DNA of 64,000 nt from Floccularia luteovirens (GCA_009739215.1 VSJF01000003.1:1426001-1490000); one strand, 5' to 3'; numbered from the stretch's first letter, positions 47,245-59,180 are shown. The notes: a model not told the origin generated them from the sequence alone. Numbers and translations: made by a program.

Positions 47245-47805
47245 TCAGCACGTAAGTTGTGAGAGAAAAGAGATAAGGTTTGAGATGAGGATACCTCCGA
47301 CAATGAGCCATGGTGTGGGACATAAGATACTTAAAGGGTCAATGTAAGTAGAAGAACCACAGGGTTGATGCGAGATGGAATGGAAAACAATCGACAGTTC
47401 TCCAACATGTCCTTTCCCAGAACATGGTAAGCTACTTTTACGGGAGTGCAAGTTCTGTGATCAAGATACGCGTTGACGTCAAATTTCTACCTTGTCTCGT
47501 TGCTTCTGACGTGACTGGGCATACATGTGCACAATAGGGTTATCGTGGCGACCAGTGGCAGACTCATCATTTCCCAAGTGGATTGACTGCCCATTTCAGG
47601 ATATATACTGGACAGGTCCATGCTGTGTTTTATACCCGGCGTGGTTAGTTAAGAGCAACAGCGTGAAGGAGCTAAGGATGGTACTAGCTCCAGTTGAGGT
47701 GGTGCCGGGGCGGAAAGAGACAAAAGCAGAGGATCCGTCGGGATGATCATGCTCGGGGATGGGACTGAGAGTGGCGGGGGACGGACTAATGGGTGATGGA
47801 AGCTA
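47245..47805 (-). CDS. Unidentified spliced gene, 5' end unresolved
   Basis: No family recognised. Three exons are open and joined in phase 0: 47614 to about 47805 (Ser/Pro-rich, then HDHPDGSSAFVSFRPGTTST and LLLLTNHAGYKTQHGP), 47491-47562 (SATGRHDNPIVHMYAQSRQK) and 47245-47454 (SSLPCSGKGHVGELSIVFHS). The introns are 47563-47613 and 47455-47490 with GT/AG ends. The last exon ends in a hydrophobic tail (LIVGGILISNLISFLS) and TGA at 47245-47247. The first exon was not found; the frame is closed upstream of about 47805. It would lie between NOP16 and the transcription factor, divergent from the latter. Confidence 0.4.
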
Positions 47806-48086
47806 ATTATCTAACGGGAAGACCCTGCGGGAACTTCCGTATTGGATTGGAAGAGGCTTCGGTGGTCACCCTGAGATTTGGGTGAATCAAATTGATTTAA
47901 TTTTTTTTTCTGTTTTTCGCAGAGATCAGACGCCGAGAGAGCGAGGAGAGATCGCAGTAATTAAATCTGATATGTGACCGGCAACTAAGCATTGAAAGAC
48001 TGGTGTGAGTTGTAGTAACATCTTTCCACCATTTATTTATTTCCCTGATTAATTCCTCAAGGTCTGTAACATACAAGATCTCAAAA

Positions 48087-48107
48087 ATGGCTCGAGGTCC
48101 GTTTTAG
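48087..48107 (+). promoter_or_regulatory. Possible upstream ORF before the Zn2Cys6 gene
   Basis: A six-codon frame (ATG GCT CGA ... TAG) in good start context lies 163 bp before the chosen ATG and could lower translation if it is in the 5' leader. This depends on the unknown transcript start. Confidence 0.25.
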
Positions 48108-48269
48108 TCGTCATTTCTACATTCGCCAAGTCATCCGTCATCTCCCTTCGATTTGCAGATTTACCACCGTCTTCCATCCCGTCCCATGGCAAAATTATCT
48201 ATATAACAATCAATCTATCTTCTGTTTCCCTTTTCCATCTCTCTCTTCTCCACCTCCACTTCAATCACT

Positions 48270-51200
48270 ATGTCTCCACGAGGCAGCTCCTCCATTACCT
48301 CCTCAGGCGGTGCTGCTCGTTCATCCGTTGCTCCCTATTCCCGTCGTCCAACCAGTCAGCCAAAGTCTTCCCGTCAGCAGTTCTCTGCATGCGGGGCTTG
48401 TCGTATGCGAAGGTTTGCTCTTGCTTATTTCCTTTCTTCTCTCCAATTATAACCTTCGATAAAGAGTTCGCTGTGATCTCAAAGACCTCCCAATGACCGC
48501 TGGTCCACATCCTGCTTGCTCGAATTGCAAAGAACGGGGTATCAAATGCGTGTATGTCCCTTGTGTGGCACCCACCCTAAAATCATGACTCATTCCCCAT
48601 AACTTCCCTCAGTGATGAATTCGCAGATGTCAAAGCTGTCAAATTACTTCGACGTGGTCGACGGCTGCAACAAGTCGAGTAAGTTTTCTATTCAGCTTAG
48701 TGTTGTTTATTTTAATAATCTGTTTATTTGGATGCTATTAGGGCCATCTATGGGAAGGTCGTCCCTTCAGACGGTGGTGCACCGCCTTCCACGGCCTCAT
48801 CTAGTTCTTCCCGTCTACCGACTACAATCCCAAATTTGAAACCAGAATTCTTCTCCTCCGCTTTCTGGCGTTGGTTCAATGTCCACCGTATTTATCGCTA
48901 TTTTTTTTTACCATTTATTTATTATTAACGTGCCGCACTTACAGGACCAGTCTTGGACCCTGTCGAATTCCCTGCTCGATTCTTAGCCCATAGCAAAGGT
49001 AATCAGCCGTTAAAAAATGAAGGATGGCTGCTTTCCGCTCTCCTGGTCGTATGGGCTGCGTCATTTGGTCTCGACGAACGTGGGGCTCCTGAACCCGATA
49101 GCGCCAATTCTTCCAACTCGGGAGATTCGGCCTCTGATAGTGATACTATCAAACGTGAGGATGTAAACAACTCAGAAAGTAAGGCTCCCAAAGAATTGTA
49201 TGCGGAAAAACGAAAAGTGCGAAAAGAACGAACCGAATCGATGCTTCGGGAGGTCTTAGAACTTGTTGACTTTTACGGGATAATGAGGAAGCCCACAATC
49301 GATGGTGTCTGCGTCCTTCTGTTGGTCCTTCCCTTGTTAGAAGGTTAGCTCGATCGCTATTTTGCATCGTCTGACTTTTGGACATTCAACGCCCTTTCCG
49401 ATGTGCAGATTCACAACCGCTCGAACGTCTAGCTGTATATGAAACGGCTCTCTTGCAAGTCCAGTCACTCTGCACCTCAGCACAGGCTTCTTCTTCATCG
49501 TTACAGAGCAATGACGTCGATGACAGTATGGTTCGTGCCAGGATCTATTGCTATGCCCACTCCCAGGAAGGTATCCTTACCGGAATGAAGGGTGGACGAT
49601 TTGTACTGTACGTTCGAATTTTCTGGGCTGTTCATTTTTACTTATCGAGCGAACAGTGACAACGATGATCTCGATGCCTTTCACAGGACCTTGCCACCCA
49701 TGTTATTAGATCTGGGATCATCGGGAATTACCACACCACCATCACCAATTAGTCTAGATGCTCCTCATGCAGTCCCAACACAGCAACTGCTTTCCTCCCA
49801 ACCATATCTGCGAAACTCATCTGGACCATCATACCGCTTTGCTAATGTGTTCCTCACACTGCCCCTGCGCCTTAGTGCTGTCTGCAGAAAGGTACATGCG
49901 GTGCTTACGGGTATGAAAGCAACCCGCAGAGCTGAAGACCATGGCCTTATCGATGCACGAGGCATGCGTGAAATATGGCATGATTTAGACCACTTCTGGA
50001 CAGAATTTGACGCATTAAATCTTGATTCCGTCGAAGAAGACCCTATTAAACGTTTGATCACAGAGCATTTCATTGCTGGCTGGCAGGTGAGCCTTTGTTT
50101 TCTCCCTTGATAAATTTTCACTCAACAAGTGACAATAGATATTTATTTTTGAGTGCCGTATGTTCACTGAACTTCTTTATTCGGTTGATCTTCTATGCTT
50201 ACAACAATTTCCATAGATAATGTTATTCGAGAGTCACTGAAGCAATACATGTCCTCCACACCCACGCAAGCCATGTATTCTAACTCCCCATCATCTCGCC
50301 CATCGTCACACTCAGCCACTTCATCACCTTACTTGCCCCCTCACCACCTCCACACAGTCTCGACTAGGAAATGTCTAGCTCTCCTTCCCCGCGTAGTAAA
50401 CATCATGAAGCGAAACTTATCAAGTACCAATCCCATGGACGGAAGAGGCTTGTTTCAATGGGATAATGGCCTTGTAAGAGACGGACTATTTTTCGCAGGA
50501 TACTTAGCTGCCAGCTCAGAAAAGGACATTATACAACCATCTGAAGACAGACAATACCGGCAAGACGAGCCGGACAACTCGTCTAACCCCCTGACAACAG
50601 AGGATGCCGTTTCTGTCTACTTGTCAGCCATTGCGAATATGCGGTGGGCTTTTTCAAAAAGCGAAGAGCGAGAAGAAACTGTCAGAATGGTCTGGCAAAG
50701 CCGGAAAGTATCGAGACAAAACCTTTATGATCATTCAAGTACAAACTTCCAAGCGGAGTACCGCCAACCAAATTTGGACCCAAACGTTTCCGCATTTGAT
50801 GCAAAGACTGCTCATCAAATGCATCTTCGAACGGCGTCGCATCCAGTGCAAGTGACGTCCATGCAATACGACCGACCTCACCTCCCGCCATTGAATCTTT
50901 TCGTGCAGCCATCACGTCGTCCAGAATCTGCACCTCATTTATCATGTAACGAAGGGCAAGGTGTCAATGCGTGGTCTTCTTATACACCACCTGGAACAAG
51001 CAGCACAGCGAGTACCGGTTTGAGTGTCCGTGGGTCCCCTGTGTTCCATGGTATGGGATCGTATAAAACGGATCCAACAGATGGCTTTTACGGAAGTGCC
51101 GGGGACCTGGACCAATTTTCCTTCAACGTTCCTATGAGCAACACCCTCACGCGCGATGGTCCGACGTTGGCTAATAATATTCCGACATATGTTAATAGGA

Positions 51201-51367
51201 CATCTCTCTTGGAATCCCAAGCACTTAGAGCAAATACCCCAAGCCACTATCTCGGCGGCTCGACAATATATGCCGCACCTGCTTCATCAGTCATGGGTGG
51301 TAATTCCGGTAATGACTTCAACAGTTGTCCACAGTTTGGGGACAGTTGCAATGGTGTCTATCACTAA
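48270..51367 (+). CDS. Zn(II)2Cys6 fungal transcription factor
   Basis: The DNA-binding binuclear cluster lies near residue 40-80: C-GA-C-RMRRVR-C, a 14-residue loop, then C-SN-C-KERGIK-C, split by two introns. Just C-terminal is a basic heptad stretch (VKLLRRGRRLQQVE) typical of the dimerisation linker. The middle region (FFSSAFWRWFNVHRP, PVEFPARFLAH, GWLLSALLVVWAASFG) fits the fungal-specific regulatory domain. The C-terminal 250 residues are Ser/Pro/Asn-rich and likely disordered. About 850-900 residues with seven or more introns. Start 48270 (MSPRGSSSI), stop 51365-51367. The target genes are unknown; neighbours give no hint of a cluster. Confidence 0.9.
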
Positions 51368-52769
51368 TGCATTCTACGATTTTTTTTGTCTAGCTATGTA
51401 ATACTTACTTTGCTTTCCACTTGCACTGCCTCTTTATATAATTGCTACAATCATTCCAAACGTTCATACCACCTAACCACATGGATATAATACAATACCT
51501 ATGTAATTTAGCGGATACTGAATATATCTATCAACACATTCCCTACTAGTCTATACCTGTCCTATACCCAGATATCTCCGTTCATGTATGTTTCCAGCCT
51601 TTGTACATTCATAAAAAATCTCCCCATTCAAACGGTAATGAAGGCAGAAAAGGCCGTACAGACGACCGCTATACTCCGATGATACTTGTCAGGAGGCTGA
51701 GAATGTCTAAGCCTTTAGTATTCCGCAGTTGGCACGAACATGAACCAATGTCAAAGTGGCGCTAGTCCCAACGGAAAAGTACCGTAGTGAAATCCCTCGA
51801 TCTGAGCGGTGAATACAACTTTGTATATGACATACTGGGTATACAACTCACGGTCAAGCCATTTTTATCCGATCATGGGATCCGAGAAAATGAATGAGAC
51901 CAGTCGTAATTCGAACCCAAGCAAACAGATAAGAATCGTGGGTATTCACACCTTTGGATAGTGAGACGCTCGGACGCATGCACCTTTGAAGGTTCTGAAA
52001 CAGGATTCTTTATGAAGCATGCATCTGTTGAATTGATATCAAATTACACAAAAGAAGGGTTAAAATTATCACAATCATTCACCTGCCTTCCCAAGAGCTT
52101 GTTGATTTTTATAAATCAATCGAATTCCAAACCTGCTTCTGTTATCATATGATAAAAAGGGTCTTGCTAAGTTTGGGGTATAGTTCCGTGGTTCAATAAA
52201 TTCATGGTCCGCAAGCGGGCAGCTATCTCAGAGACCACACGAGCACACACTGTGCACCTGAAGTGCCATATTAGCATTAAATTATTGGAGTCGCATGTCT
52301 TAATACACAATAGACCACAAAATGACCCTACCGTGACCAAATTAATGATTCCCTCAGTTATTGATTACGGAATGACAGGCATATAATTGCCTCTCTTGAC
52401 AATCGTCGAGGAAATGCGAACCTTCCGCGGTCCTAACAGGGAAGAATTCCGATTGGCAAAAATCTGTTGATTTCGTTTTGAGTTCCCTTATTTAACCACA
52501 TGAAGAGTATTTTTGTTGCTGATTTCTGGTGTATCAATTTCTCAAGGATGGCCGGTTGCCCGATGAAAAAAGTTTGATGTCTGGAAACTTTGTATGCCGA
52601 CTCGCATATGTAATCCATAATTAGATGCGTAACCGTCACCTTCACTGTTACCACCAAGTTAAATAATAATGTTCAGTGAGTCAACGCATAATCATCATCT
52701 ATCGATATCTATCGAATCCCTTGACCTCACTCACCATTCCTTGTTTATCCTAGTTTGTCTCCCCATTCT
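51368..52769. other. Intergenic stretch downstream of the transcription factor
   Basis: About 1.4 kb, AT-rich, no exon with family motifs or consistent splicing on either strand. Short open frames at 51961-52152 and 52204-52386 (plus) and 52433-52657 (minus) were not supported. Confidence 0.4.
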
Positions 52770-53249
52770 ATGTACGCAAGCCTTTTTGGTTCGACTTATA
52801 AACAACTAATACCCTGCTAGTTGGTTGCCCGACCAAAGTCAAACCGGAGGGCAACCAATCCGCTGCCACAACCTGCCCTCGATGCCATAATGGTGTGCAG
52901 TTATTTCATAATCTTATACAACATCTAATTGCCTGAGCCTTGTCTAGCTACGGTCTTTGCTGCGAAGAGCACAACTTGGTTTGAGCTTTTCTTCGTCCCT
53001 CTTATTCCCTTTTCGAGAAACCATATCTGGATGTGTGGCACCTGCCAATGGCAAGCTACTAGACAACCTGGGTAAGTTCTGTAATATTTAACTGTGATAT
53101 ATTGAACGCTAACGTTGTCCTGTAGGAGCACAGAAACGCACAATCTTGGTGCCACCAATAGAGGGTTGGCCCCAACTCAGGACTGGAATCCACCCTCACG
53201 CCCGGGGTATCAGCCAACGTATATCAGTGGCCAACCCCCTCAGAAATAG
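52770..53249 (+). CDS. Small zinc-ribbon protein
   Basis: A small fungal zinc-ribbon family. Exon 2 encodes GCPTKVKPEGNQSAATTCPRCHN, exon 3 (52948-53071) TVFAAKSTTWFELFFVPLIP ... NHIWMCGTCQW, and exon 4 a Pro/Gln/Tyr-rich tail ending SGQPPQK (TAG 53247-53249). The C-x2-C pairs (CPRC and CGTC) make the zinc site, and the WFELFFVPLIPF segment is the family hallmark. Introns 52893-52947 and 53072-53125 have clean GT/AG ends and keep phase. The first exon is less sure: ATG at 52770 (MYASLF) joined by a 32-bp intron to GCPTK; homologues as I recall begin with a short hydrophobic MFF-type stretch. Function is unknown. Confidence 0.75.
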
Positions 53250-53601
53250 GACGTCGTATTGAACAACCTTGGATCGCCACGTATCATATTTTCACATGAC
53301 GTTAATAATAGTGATAATTGTTATTTTTTTTTTTGGGTGGTTGAACCATATAAATGAGTCAATGCAAGTCAATCATTAGAAGTAAAAAGCCAAGTAGAAA
53401 ATATATTGAAGAGAGCAGTACCCGGCTCCTCCGACAGCGAAAATGGGGTTGTGAGACAAACAAAGGCTGCTCTGCGGCAGGACACGTGCCCCAATATCAC
53501 CGCCTCGAGTTGTCAATGTTGACGCATTCTCTCTCCTTCTCCATCTGCAACTTTCTTTGCTTTCAGTAAACTCTCTTAACACCTTACTTCAATCCTCCAA
53601 T
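53250..53601. promoter_or_regulatory. Upstream region of YPT1
   Basis: No gene seen. It has a T-run at about 53324-53335 and a pyrimidine-rich leader (TCTCTCCTTCTCC) shortly before the ATG. Confidence 0.35.
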
Positions 53602-54610
53602 ATGCATACAAGCGAATACGACCTCCTCTTCAAGCTCCTCCTTATCGGCAACTCTGGCGTTGGCAAGGTCCGTCGTCATGATGCCACATTTTTCTCTTGC
53701 TCACCACTCTTTTTCTTTTCAGTCATGTCTCCTGCTGCGGTTCGCTGACGACACATATACCGAAAGCTACATCAGTACTATCGGTGTCGACTTCAAAATT
53801 CGCACAATAGAACTTGAAGGCAAGACTGTGAAGTTACAAATTGTTCGTATTCCCCGGTCTATTTTCGCATTTTTAATTCTTCTATCTATCACTGCATTCT
53901 TTCATTGTTTATCTACATTTACCTACTACTCGAATACTGACCTACCTGGGCGCAAATATTAGTGGGATACAGCTGGTACGTGTCCTGTTTGTTGAGATTT
54001 AACAGCATTCTAACTTGAGCGCAAAGGCCAAGAACGTTTCCGAACCATCACCTCGTCCTATTATCGAGGAGCCCATGGTATCATAGTCGTATACGATGTA
54101 ACGGATAACGGTATGTTTACTCGTCTTATGTTTGTCGCTTCTATATTTATTCTCTCTTTTCCAGAATCGTTCACTGATGTCAAACAATGGCTCCAAGAAA
54201 TCGACCGATATGCTTCGGAAGGAGTCAACAAGCTACTTGTTGGAAACAAGTCTGATTTGACAAACAAGAAGGTGGTTGAATACAGCGTGGCGAAGGTACT
54301 TTTTACATCCCCTTTTATGTTGGTCAGCACTCAGTCGTCGACCATAAAAATCTAGGAATTTGCAGACCAACTGAGCATTCCTTTCCTCGAGACATCAGCA
54401 AAAAATGCTACAAATGTCGAGCAGGCTTTCCTCACGATGACCAAACAGATTAAGGATAGGTACACCCATATACCATTTTTGCCTTGAGTTTGCTGCTGAC
54501 CCCCTGTCATCAGGATGGCATCAAGCTCAACACCTTCTGGAGCAGCGAAGTCGTCCACCGTTACCCCTGGACAAACTGTTCAGTCGCAACAGTCTGGTGG
54601 TTGTTGCTAG
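53602..54610 (+). CDS. YPT1: Rab GTPase Ypt1/Rab1
   Basis: It controls ER-to-Golgi transport and autophagy. The start [20 protein letters not shown] is followed by the P-loop GNSGVGKS, spliced after GK to [10 protein letters not shown]. Switch I is [16 protein letters not shown]; switch [23 protein letters not shown]4 is [10 protein letters not shown]5 ETSAKN. The C-terminus ends in GGCC, a double-cysteine site for geranylgeranylation. All are near identical to Rab1/Ypt1. About 205 residues after removing six short introns (the first at about 53669-53722, others near 53843, 53974, 54111, 54297 and 54461). Start 53602, stop TAG 54608-54610. Confidence 0.97.
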
Positions 54611-56521
54611 ATATTTTCAACTTCTGGCATTCGTGTGTTCAATTTGCATACCCTTACTGTTAAATGGATTCTCTAGTGAGATGCTGCTAATGGCAAGGTG
54701 TTCTTTTCTTACATATATCGTCACTCCGTATACACCACCTGCTATTCTATGGACGACTTTACTTGTTCTCTTCAGTTGCTGGTACTCCTTGTTGTAATCA
54801 AATGTGCACAAGGGAGTCCCTACTTCATAATCCATGGAATTTCCGTTTATGACTATTGCATGTTTCTCTCTAATTGAAGATGATTGCTGTATAAGTCGAG
54901 AAGAAAGGCAAAGGCCATCTCAAAGGTAGGTATTTGTCAAGAACAAAACACAGGAAGCAGTGCATTAAACGTCCCCTTCATGTTTCTGATTCATCAGAAG
55001 AAGCTACTCGTCAATGACTCACAGCTGGTTTGTTGGCTTCTAGTAGTTTATCAATGCAACAAGATAGCACTTTGTCACTATTCTCGGACTGATCCATTTC
55101 CCCAATGCACAGCCACATTGCAGTGTGATAATGGCTTCACTGGAAAGTCCAGCAGTAACTGAGCCTCTCCAGAATATGAAATTATAGTTGTGCATATGCA
55201 ATGAAAAGACACGTGTATGAATGTACTGCAAATGAATTCTTGTAGAATACGGGCGGATTCCAGTGTAGTATCCTGCATGCTGTATGAAACCCACATCTAA
55301 CAGCGAAAATACAGCAGTAATAAATTGTACTGATCTCTATAATACATCTCTTGATGGTTCACAGCCAGAATCATTAGTAAAACCTTGCGGTGCAGTACCC
55401 ACACGACTCGGCCATTGTAACTGACAGCGACGCTTGAAAATAAAAAAGGGTCAGTTGATTGTCCTTGGAGTGGGTTTTGCAGGGTTAAAAGACTTCAATA
55501 AGCTTACATATATAAAGCGATGTCCGAGTATACCTTACATCACTGTACATTGATACAGTAGTATGGGTGGGTTGATATGAGCGCAGGACTATCAATAAAT
55601 GTACCAAGTTAGGATGGAGAGTAAAAGTTGTATTGATAATTTTCGAAAAATATCAATCTACCGGGCGCAGTTACGTCAAAGTCCCTCATGCTGGAGCAGA
55701 TAAATTTAATAGGTCATAAACAACCACAGTCATTTCATTGGTTTCTAATGGATACCCCCGACTACAACTGTTTCATAGGTACTTTCCTGTGTAATAGGCT
55801 ATTTCTAACTAGAAGGAGGTTTCGGTGAGCCTGCGTTTTATTGACACATATATAACACCTGAAACCTGTGCTATAGCTTGCAAAATTGAACCAACAATAA
55901 TAGACGCTGATGACCAAGAGGTGCTACAAATGCACTATTAAAAAAGAAACAGTTGCTGCCCTGAAATCGTATATTTTTAGATGTTCACAATTCAAAAATC
56001 TTGCAATTATTACAGCACTCGAATATTTGAGTTCCTGTCCGCAAGGCAAAAGATAGGAGGCAATATCGGACAGTCCATCGGAGTCACAAGGCGCAGGGAA
56101 TTACCTGGGAAAGACAGTCGAAGCATGATCTAACTTGGGTTTGTGGTGCTGCTGAGAAATTCGGTGACACACTCAAAGTCTGATCCAAGTCATTGGCAAT
56201 GTGTTGTCCTCGGACAGCTGTCCCATGCTAGAGCAAGTATCGAGTCAAGGGGCCCCTTTCCACATGTCACACAGGGCGATACTGGATATTTCAAGGCACA
56301 ACGATTAATTTCAAAAGCGTTGAAGGTCTTATTTGGTTTTCGCTCTCAGTGTACCGCGTGATTTCAAATTCTATTGCGTCAGCTAATAAGGCACCGGGCG
56401 ATTGTAGCATGGGTTCGTGAATCAGAGCTGCATGAGCATCCTGACTCAGGTGATCTGATTCGTGTTATCTACATATCTGGCTTTCACTGAAGATCAACTA
56501 TTTGGAGAACAGTAAGTAGAA
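54611..56521. other. Long stretch without a supported gene
   Basis: About 1.9 kb with no exon I can support. Open frames at 54884-55162 (plus), 55040-55296 (minus) and 56143-56361 (plus) show no motif. Possible exons of the gene ending at 57063 may begin in its last 150 bases. Confidence 0.35.
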
Positions 56522-57063
56522 TCTCCATGGTGCCGCATCGGACGTGGCACTGCAGAACGACGAAGAATTTTCTATATCCACCAAGGAAGATACCAGAAGA
56601 TCGATAGGAACGCATTGTTCTCTCGATCAAGCACAGTAAGTATATTTATAGCAGGGGTTTTACAGGGGGACATTCAGGTTTATCACCCCGACATATCAAC
56701 GGGATAAGATCCATTCTATCTTGTTCATTTCATCAAGTCCTATGTAAGTTTCGAATAGTATATTTATATTTTAAATAATCCGTAAATATATACGGTGGTG
56801 GGGTGATGATGATGTGCGCAGTTCAGTAACAGCCTATGGACAATACATACAACCGCTAGTGCCTGTTGCCGTATCTGTTGCTGAACACAGTACAGGCTGT
56901 TTGATGGATGGCAACACGATATCCGTATTGGTTAATCAAGATGTCACACTTCGTTTTGTAAGTTCCATCTTCTTTGATCGCGGATTGCCTGGCTTCTAGC
57001 TTCAGTAGCTGTGTACTTTAATTTCAGTTGCAGGCTACAGCACGTTCATTGTTATCACAATGA
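56522..57063 (+). CDS. Unidentified spliced gene, 5' end unresolved
   Basis: No family recognised. Four exons keep phase: to 56635 (GAASDVALQNDEEFSISTKE ... THCSLDQAQ), 56666-56743 (GTFRFITPTYQRDKIHSIL), 56822-56957 (VTAYGQYIQPLVPVAVSVAE, LMDGNTISVLVNQDVTLRF) and 57028-57063 (LQATARSLLSQ, TGA 57061-57063). The introns are 56636-56665 (only 30 bp), 56744-56821 and 56958-57027, each with a GTAAGT donor and AG acceptor. Repeated strong donors and one continuous frame argue for a real gene. Upstream exons probably exist between about 56400 and 56520 but cannot be fixed. It converges with the gene ending at 57240. Confidence 0.4.
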
Positions 57064-57239
57064 TGGAGATATCGTCAAACACATGGCACAAGCTTCAGAC
57101 TGTTGGAGAGAAAAACGGAAATATGATTAATATGGGTCTTATGATGGTGGGGAAGATGGTTACCACGCACATGGTTAAAGCGCGAAGAATGTGGACTGCA
57201 ATGGTACATGCTGATAAAGGATGGTTGCCACATTATTCA

Positions 57240-58051
57240 TCATCGTGAGGTGCGACAGTGTGTCACCCTTCTCGGCCCTAAGTTACGACTCGATCTTTCA
57301 TGTCTCGAAAGTAACCGAGGTGAAGATAGCAAGGATCGCTTCGAAGACGCCGTGAGTGTATCATAATCATCATCTTTATCGCGTTTACGTTTTGATACGC
57401 GGCGCGTGTAAGGGGGATGTGAAAGGTCTTGATCAATATCGGGGAGCTCAAACTGGAGGAAGGTTGGAGAGTGGTAAGGAAGTGGAATTGGGGCGACTAG
57501 TGGTGCATTGCAGACAACATGTGAGGGGGAGCTTGAAACTGAGGTATCAGTCAATGGTGATGAACATGTGTCTGGCGGTGATGAAGGAACTAAAATATAC
57601 ATTAATTTGTACAATGGTGGACATAGAGAAGTAAACCTACATTCAAAGCCAGGGATGAGGCCGGTAGGAGTAATCCGCTCCACCCCTTCGTATGTAATGC
57701 GCGCATCATCCCAAGAAGCACCAAAATTGGGGAGTGCACTACGGTGGTGCCACTGTTGCCATCGAGGAAAGGTAGAATGTGAATTGTCACTTGGTCCTAG
57801 TTGAGGTGAAACAGATGATTGTGCAGCAGGTTGCGAGATAGACCAAGGTGGTAGCCAATAACTGAGAAGTTTCTGGGGGTCTGCGGGATGGTTGAAGGTA
57901 TCAGACAATACAGGAGGGAATGCAGGAGAACACATGAGAAGACGATGAAGATGGGGAAAAAGAGCAAAGGGAACGGCAATCCGCCATAACTTATATTGGC
58001 CTGGAGTGAGACGGAGAGAAGCGAGTCGGTTAAGTGGATAGTGGAACCGCC
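57240..58051 (-). CDS. Unknown fungal protein with basic C-terminus
   Basis: One open exon of about 270 codons runs from an acceptor near 58052 (RFHYPLNRLASLRLTPGQYK, LWRIAVPFALFPHLHRL) to the TGA at 57240-57242. The middle holds FPRWQQWHHRSALPNFGASW, DDARITYEGVERITPTGLIP and GFECRFTSLCPPLYKLMYIL. The last 80 residues are Pro/Ser-rich and end in a strongly basic segment with KRKRDKDDD and RRVTHCRTSR, a likely nuclear signal. The first exon is unresolved; the ATG at 58094 (MRQP) does not splice in frame. I do not recognise a family and assign no function. Confidence 0.5.
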
Positions 58052-58708
58052 CTAGCTACGTAAGGGATGTTCTGAATTACCCAGGCTGCCGCATGGGTAA
58101 TTAGTAGATGTCGGGTGAAATGCATGGAAGCAGATCCATGTTATCCGATACATCTCCATGATATCTTTACTTAGCTCAGCGCAAACTTGAGATCGTTGCG
58201 GTCTTGCCGCAGACAACAACAGCACAGCTGAAGCGCTTACAACAAACTGATGCATGTCTGATGAGCAGTGTTCTCCTGTATCAGGCAAAGTGTGTCAGCT
58301 GAGGGGTATATGACTTATGACAGTGGAAACCCAAGTGAATATGTTAGTTGCAAGCTAGCCAAGAAGCTATGGATGTTGAGCGAATCTCAGTCAATTGAGT
58401 AAAATTTCAGGAGCTATTCATTAGTCAGCATCTTTTTTTCAAAATCATTTCTTTTCATTCAATACTGTGCCACCACAGCTATTTGAAGTTGCTTTCGACT
58501 TAACTGACACTAATCACCTTTTAAACATATCTATCAAAAAAAAAAAACAGCGCTGAGCGCCGAGCATTTAAAAGGGTCATCTGAGCTTGGTGCGTCCACG
58601 CTGTGCTTCGGCGGGTCTTTTTATCCTAACATCCGGTAATACAGCCATCACCAATCTCAAGTCCAAACTTATCACTCCATTTCCTCTCTTGAAATACCAT
58701 ACCCACAA

Positions 58709-59180
58709 ATGTTTAATGCCTTAAGAAACTTGGCTATCCCACAAGCCGTGCGAAGCACTCGGTTCTTCAGTCAAACTACTATTTCACATGTGGCCATATC
58801 TCCCCAAGCTTCCTCCACATTGCTACATCACCCGTATTTTGTGCCGCGTAATAGCCGGGGTAATCTGCCCGTCTACACCGATGTTCGCAATGCTGGCTCT
58901 CGTTATCTGGTACTGATTCGCAACATTGACGGAAACACAACAGTGCGTGAGAGCCTTCTTCATACGCAGCACTGAATCCTTATATTATTTTTGGTCCCTT
59001 GATTTCTCCGTCATTTACTAATAGCTGCTGGCGAAAGAACTGGCTGAGACTCTTTTCCCGCTTGGTTCCGAAGAGGCTTCTCGGATGAAGATTGAAATTA
59101 TCAGATCAAAAAACCTGGTGATATCGGGTGGCCACTGGAAAAATCACGTTATGGAATGGTTGAAGAATAAAGGGTTTTAG
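58709..59180 (+). CDS. IMG2: Mitochondrial large-subunit ribosomal protein mL49 (IMG2)
   Basis: The mL49/Img2 family lies on the mitoribosome large subunit. The start MFNALRNLAIPQAVRSTRFF is a typical mitochondrial presequence. The conserved part follows: YFVPRNSRGNLPVYTDVRNA, RYLVLIRNIDGN, then after one intron (about 58942-59024, donor GTGCGT) LLAKELAETLFPLGSEEASR, MKIEIIRSKNLVISGGHWKN and HVMEWLKNKGF (TAG 59178-59180). About 130 residues, usual for the family. Start 58709 is the only ATG that gives the presequence. Confidence 0.93.

Noticed and set aside
51901..51925. TTCGAACC sequence resembling a tRNA T-loop
   Set aside because: The flanking bases do not form a T-stem or the rest of a cloverleaf.
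52821..52858. Perfect 10-bp inverted repeat (TTGGTTGCCC / GGGCAACCAA), first taken for a hairpin or transposon end
   Set aside because: It lies inside the zinc-ribbon coding exon (GCPTK...EGNQ), so chance within coding sequence explains it.
53163..53237. Inverted repeat GGGTTGGCC / GGCCAACCC about 60 bp apart
   Set aside because: It falls in the last exon of the same zinc-ribbon gene; no target-site duplication or element body.
57356..57804. Overlapping plus-strand open frames of about 90 codons
   Set aside because: They are antisense to the continuous minus-strand exon 57240-58051, which has ordinary protein-like composition.
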